Assembly (NCBI GenBank): GCA_963663675.1 | Contig: OY760498.1 | Span: 1,984,001-2,048,000 of the forward strand | DNA: 64,000 nt | Origin: CAINVV01 sp963663675 | GTDB lineage: Bacteria > Bacteroidota > Bacteroidia > Bacteroidales > Prolixibacteraceae | Direction: 5' to 3' | Shown here: piece by piece, positions 60,726 to 64,000 of the stretch | Position numbering within the stretch: position 1 is the stretch's first letter | Layout of the letters: the number at the start of each line of letters is the position of its first letter | The notes under the pieces: generated by a model | Database searches by the model: none | Seen by the model: the letters and a program-made list of their open reading frames with translations, nothing else | Told to the model about the DNA's origin: nothing | Program-made: the position numbers and the translations under genes

Positions 60726-61670
60726 ATGTCGGGAGATAGCGGGTCAGTTAAAGCAGTCGTTTTTGCACTTGGAAGCAACATACTAATTACGATCATTAAA
60801 TTCATTGTCTCGGCAGTTACCCACAGTGCCGGGATGATGGCCGAAGCCATCCATTCGGTCGCTGATTGCGGAAATCAAATTTTCCTTTTGGTCGGAAACA
60901 AGCGATCTTCAAAAAGACCTACTGAGATACATCCTTTTGGTTATGGGAAGGAAGAATATTTCTGGGGTTTCCTGGTGGCAGTACTCCTGTTTTTTGTTGG
61001 TGCTGCATTTTCAATTTATGAAGGTGTCCATAAACTGTTTCAGCCTGCTGAATTGCAGAATATCAGCTGGTCATTTATTGTTTTGATCGTTTCCATAATA
61101 ATTGAGGGCAAATCCTTCCACGTTGCATACAAAACATTTTCAAAGACAAAGAAAGGAACAGGAATGTACAAGGCTCTTCAGGATTCAACTGATACAAACC
61201 TTTTTGTGATATTGCTCGAAGATTCTGCCGCGTTGATTGGTCTGTCCATTGTTTTGTTCTCAACAGCACTTGCCTGGTTTGTACATCCGGTGTTTGATGC
61301 CATTGGATCCATAATGGTAGGACTCCTTCTAATTTCAATATCTCTTTTCATGATCAATGAGCTGAGAAAACTGATCGTTGGAGAAAATATTCCAAAAGAG
61401 GAACGGGAAGAATTAAAAAAGATTGTTGTTGCTTATCCTCTGATTCACAATGTAAATTACATATCCGCCATGCTGATGGGTAAAAGCAAATTTATCCTGG
61501 TCATTGGAATTGACCTGGATGATGAAGCACGCGCAGCATATGTGGAAGATCAGCTGAATGAGATCAGAAACGCACTAAACAATAAGAATCCCAATATTCT
61601 TCGCATCTTTTTTGATGTGAGGGATCTGAACAGGGAGCAACAGGGTTCAGTTTCTGATCAGGCAAATTAA
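60726..61670 (+). CDS. Cation diffusion facilitator (CDF) metal exporter
   Basis: Inner-membrane divalent-metal/proton antiporter with six predicted helices over 314 residues. The helix-2 metal site region reads MMAEAIHSVADCGNQIFLLV (His and Asp), then RPTEIHPFGYGKEEYFW, a family marker, and the helix-5 region VILLEDSAALIGLSIVLF carries an Asp. A C-terminal cytoplasmic domain has HNVNYISAMLMGKSKFILVI. The spacing fits the Fe/Zn branch of CDF proteins, but the metal cannot be told. It ends 11 bases from the convergent GH43-like gene, with no separate terminator seen. Confidence 0.92.
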   Translation: MSGDSGSVKAVVFALGSNILITIIKFIVSAVTHSAGMMAEAIHSVADCGNQIFLLVGNKRSSKRPTEIHPFGYGKEEYFWGFLVAVLLFFVGAAFSIYEGVHKLFQPAELQNISWSFIVLIVSIIIEGKSFHVAYKTFSKTKKGTGMYKALQDSTDTNLFVILLEDSAALIGLSIVLFSTALAWFVHPVFDAIGSIMVGLLLISISLFMINELRKLIVGENIPKEEREELKKIVVAYPLIHNVNYISAMLMGKSKFILVIGIDLDDEARAAYVEDQLNEIRNALNNKNPNILRIFFDVRDLNREQQGSVSDQAN

Positions 61671-61681
61671 TTTGCTATTTA

Positions 61682-62806
61682 TTATTTTGCGGGCAGGTAG
61701 ATCGGCAGATCAATCCAGGCTAGACCGACATCCCTTTTCATATGGCTTTTGACTCCTTTTGGCATTTCTGCCTCCGCATTGCCGTCATAAAACACTGCCA
61801 AACGATTTCCGTATTGCACGACAGAAGGAAGCCCGACAATGTGTTCAGACCATTTGGAACCAGAGGCATCAAGAACTACAGCCTTGTTTTCCGGGTTCCA
61901 GCTGTTGAGGTCTTTTGACCAGTACACCCAAATGGCGTCGGTGTACTCAAGATTATCTTTTAGTCCTACATGGTTGGTAAAGAGAAACCATGTTTTTGAA
62001 GATTTATCAAAATAAAGCGAACTGTTCTCAATCTGCTCTCCGGGTGGCAGCATCGGCTTTGCGTCAATTGCCCAGCTACCGTCAAGATTTTTGGTTCTTG
62101 CGATGCTGATCGTTCGCATGATTTTGGGCTTTCCCGTTGACGCTGAGAAGAACATCAGGTATTCGCTACCGTTTTTTATGATTTGTCCAGGACTTGTAGT
62201 GGCCTCATAATAAGTACCTTCCTTCGGTTCAAAGGGTGTAATTTCATAACGCTTTTCCCAGGGTCCCGAAGGTGAGTCACTTTCTGCCTTCATGGTAAGA
62301 TAGGGGAAAGCAGGTACAAAGTCAGGTTTTTTTGTGACATTGGGTGTTCCCAGGTAAAACATATGCCACTTCTTACCATCGAAATAGGTAGTCCCATAAG
62401 ATGCTGATGCACAATCTTTTTGAGATGAGATTCCAAAATCCAGAATAGGTCCTTTCCGTTCCCAGTTCACCAAATCCCTGCTTACTGCCAGGCAGGCAAG
62501 CCAGCCTTTTGGCCCGGCGCCATCATAATGCATATAGTATTTGCCTTTGTCTTCCCATACCCATATATCCCTGGCACCCAGGTAATCACAGCTGTCTGGA
62601 CTCATGCCGTGTTTAAGGACTACTCCATGATCTCTGGCTTCAAGGCGAAATTTGGCTGAGGGCCTGTTATCAGGATAGCTGATCTTTACCTCAGATGGAA
62701 TTATCCGGGTCCCGTTCCCTGTCCTACGGCTTTCTGCACTGACAGTATACTGATCTAAAATCAATATCAAAACTAGCAATATTAGCCTGAAGGTTCCCTT
62801 TTGCAT
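61682..62806 (-). CDS. Secreted five-bladed beta-propeller glycosidase-like protein (GH43/GH117-like)
   Basis: Signal peptide (MQKGTFRLILLVLILILDQY, then TVSA), followed by five-bladed-propeller repeats: GARDIWVWEDKGKYYMHYDG near residue 80, CLAVSRDLVNWERKGPILDF near 108, ASYGTTYFDGKKWHMFYLGT near 135, YYEATTSPGQIIKNGSEYLM near 198, SSLYFDKSSKTWFLFTNH near 263 and WVYWSKDLNSWNP near 293. Candidate catalytic acids are the Asp in ARDIWV and the Glu in TYYEAT, by analogy with GH43/GH32-clan enzymes; this is inference. The exact family (GH43, GH117 or GH130) is unresolved. It follows the galM gene on the same strand by 92 bases. Confidence 0.75.
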   Translation of the reverse strand: MQKGTFRLILLVLILILDQYTVSAESRRTGNGTRIIPSEVKISYPDNRPSAKFRLEARDHGVVLKHGMSPDSCDYLGARDIWVWEDKGKYYMHYDGAGPKGWLACLAVSRDLVNWERKGPILDFGISSQKDCASASYGTTYFDGKKWHMFYLGTPNVTKKPDFVPAFPYLTMKAESDSPSGPWEKRYEITPFEPKEGTYYEATTSPGQIIKNGSEYLMFFSASTGKPKIMRTISIARTKNLDGSWAIDAKPMLPPGEQIENSSLYFDKSSKTWFLFTNHVGLKDNLEYTDAIWVYWSKDLNSWNPENKAVVLDASGSKWSEHIVGLPSVVQYGNRLAVFYDGNAEAEMPKGVKSHMKRDVGLAWIDLPIYLPAK

Positions 62807-62898
62807 GGTAAATTATTGGTTATCAATAAATTAGAAATGAATAATCCACAATTTTCCATTATTCACAGGTCATAAGGTGTAATTATTCTAAATAACAA

Positions 62899-64000
62899 TT
62901 ATTTTTTGACCGAAAATTTATAGATGCATGTATGGTAATAAGTTTGATCCGGCCCAAGAACTACCGAAGGAAATTTGGGTTGATTAGGAGAGTTGGGGAA
63001 ATGTTGTGTCTCCAGGCATAAACCGGTACGGTAACCATAGGATTTTCCCTTTTTCCCGGGGTAAATTCCATCGAGAAAATTTCCTGTATAAAATTGTATC
63101 CCAGGCTGATCGGTAAAAACCTCCAGCATCCTGCCACTTTGTGGTTCAAAAACAGAGGCCGCCAGTGAAACCGCTTGATCTGCTGTCTTTTTCAATACGA
63201 AATTCATATCGTATCCCATACCATACTTGATTTGCTGATTGTCACTGTCAATCCTGGCACCGATAAGGGTTGGATTTCTGAAGTCAAACGGGGTATTTTC
63301 AACTGCCATGAAATCCCCGGTAGGAATTAAAGTTGAATCAATCGGTGTGATGGAATCCGAATTAATCATGAGCAGATGATCCAGGATATTTCCATTGCCA
63401 GCTCCGTGCAGATTAAAGTAACTGTGATTGGTCAGGTTGATTATGGTCGGTTTGTCACATTTTGCTTCATACTGGATGACCAGGGCGTTTTCGTCAGTGA
63501 GGCGGTAAGTCATGTTTACATTCAGTTCCCCAGGATATCCTTCATCCATATCAGGCGAAACCAGTTTACACTGGAGTTCATTTTCACTCTTTTGAACAAC
63601 ATCCCAGATTTTCCTGGAAAAGCCCTTTATTCCTCCGTGCAGAGCATTGGCGCCATTATTTTGAGCCAATTTGTACTGTATGTCACCCAGTGTAAATTCA
63701 CCTTTGGCTATTCGATTTCCATATCTTCCAACAGCGGCCCCGAAATAGTTCTCTTTTGCGTTCAGGTATCCATCGATGCTATCCTGACCGAAAACGACAT
63801 CATCAAATTTTCCATTTTTGTCAGGAACCATCCAGGATACGATACGTGCGCCATAATTGGTCACAATAATTTCCATCCCATTTTGGTTCTTTAAAGTAAA
63901 GAGTTTAACTTCTTTCCCGTCAATAATTTTATTGAAGGCCATTGGATTGATTGTTGGGGGAGGAGTTTTTCCCGTACAGGAAATAAACAGGAGCAGAATA
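62899..64000 (-). CDS. galM: Lipoprotein aldose 1-epimerase (mutarotase), 5' end cut by window
   Basis: Interconverts alpha and beta anomers of galactose or glucose. The frame does not start at the ATG at 63942: codons upstream to the window edge read ILLLFISCTGKTPPPTINPM, a lipoprotein signal with FISC, so the protein is exported and the start lies outside. Conserved residues are present: TNYGARIVSWMVPD, GNRIAKGEF, catalytic His in NLTNHSYFNLHG, GYDMNFVL and catalytic Glu in CLETQHFPNSPN. An extra-cytoplasmic mutarotase fits a role beside glycosidases, here the GH43-like gene 92 bases downstream. Confidence 0.93.
   Translation of the reverse strand, partial: ILLLFISCTGKTPPPTINPMAFNKIIDGKEVKLFTLKNQNGMEIIVTNYGARIVSWMVPDKNGKFDDVVFGQDSIDGYLNAKENYFGAAVGRYGNRIAKGEFTLGDIQYKLAQNNGANALHGGIKGFSRKIWDVVQKSENELQCKLVSPDMDEGYPGELNVNMTYRLTDENALVIQYEAKCDKPTIINLTNHSYFNLHGAGNGNILDHLLMINSDSITPIDSTLIPTGDFMAVENTPFDFRNPTLIGARIDSDNQQIKYGMGYDMNFVLKKTADQAVSLAASVFEPQSGRMLEVFTDQPGIQFYTGNFLDGIYPGKKGKSYGYRTGLCLETQHFPNSPNQPKFPSVVLGPDQTYYHTCIYKFSVKK

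Overview
The window comes from a bacterium of the phylum Bacteroidetes, probably an environmental, polysaccharide-degrading member of the Bacteroidales/Marinilabiliales. Evidence: a SusC/SusD pair at the left edge, many secreted or lipid-anchored glycosidases and peptidases, an S46 dipeptidyl-peptidase, repeated Bacteroidetes-type -7 boxes (TAnnTTTG) close to start codons, and AT-rich spacers. No phage, insertion sequence or CRISPR array was seen. Both window edges cut a gene.

Layout. 1-4.9 kb: truncated SusC porin and its SusD lipoprotein. 5.0-9.4 kb: arfB ribosome rescue, a DUF5916 (CBM9-like plus beta-barrel) outer-membrane protein, and an octaheme c-type cytochrome lipoprotein. 9.5-13.5 kb: GH20 beta-hexosaminidase divergent from a NagX/HGSNAT-like membrane acetyltransferase. 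13.6-16.4 kb: corA, a Gfo/Idh/MocA oxidoreductase and tatD on the minus strand. 16.8-22.6 kb: a thioredoxin gene with an internal stop, a HEFGH metallopeptidase-like lipoprotein, the remnant of a GH43 gene, and a GH78 alpha-L-rhamnosidase. 22.8-28.4 kb: lactonase, tpx, ndk, nrnA, FKBP lipoprotein, and a membrane-domain/Nudix fusion. 28.5-32.3 kb: a minus-strand operon of DUF4056, maf and an S46 peptidase whose signal peptide is out of frame. 32.5-40.8 kb: a glycosidase-like secreted protein, a small outer-membrane barrel, an EmrA/EmrB/TolC tripartite efflux set and an M28 peptidase. 40.9-47.4 kb: a PAS histidine kinase, a DUF1080 protein, a CheR-receiver chimera and a hybrid histidine kinase. 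47.5-52.9 kb: serine hydrolase, Fic protein, tRNA-Thr(CGU), threonine dehydrogenase, metallophosphoesterase. 52.9-57.7 kb: sodium:solute symporter, a Zn/Mn-type ABC importer whose ATPase carries a DUF1893 domain, and yebC. 57.9-64 kb: cysteate synthase, glycerate kinase, a CDF metal exporter, a GH43-like propeller protein and a lipoprotein aldose 1-epimerase.

Coherent themes are glycan and peptide scavenging at the cell envelope (SusCD, GH20, GH78, GH43-like, DUF1080, GalM, S46, M28), metal and drug transport, and probable sulfonolipid synthesis through cysteate. The window also holds several genes caught in decay or rearrangement (thioredoxin nonsense codon, GH43 remnant, CheR-receiver chimera, S46 homopolymer frameshift) and a set of seven-base tandem repeats placed directly beside start or stop codons. 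All functions are read from sequence by eye; no database search was run.
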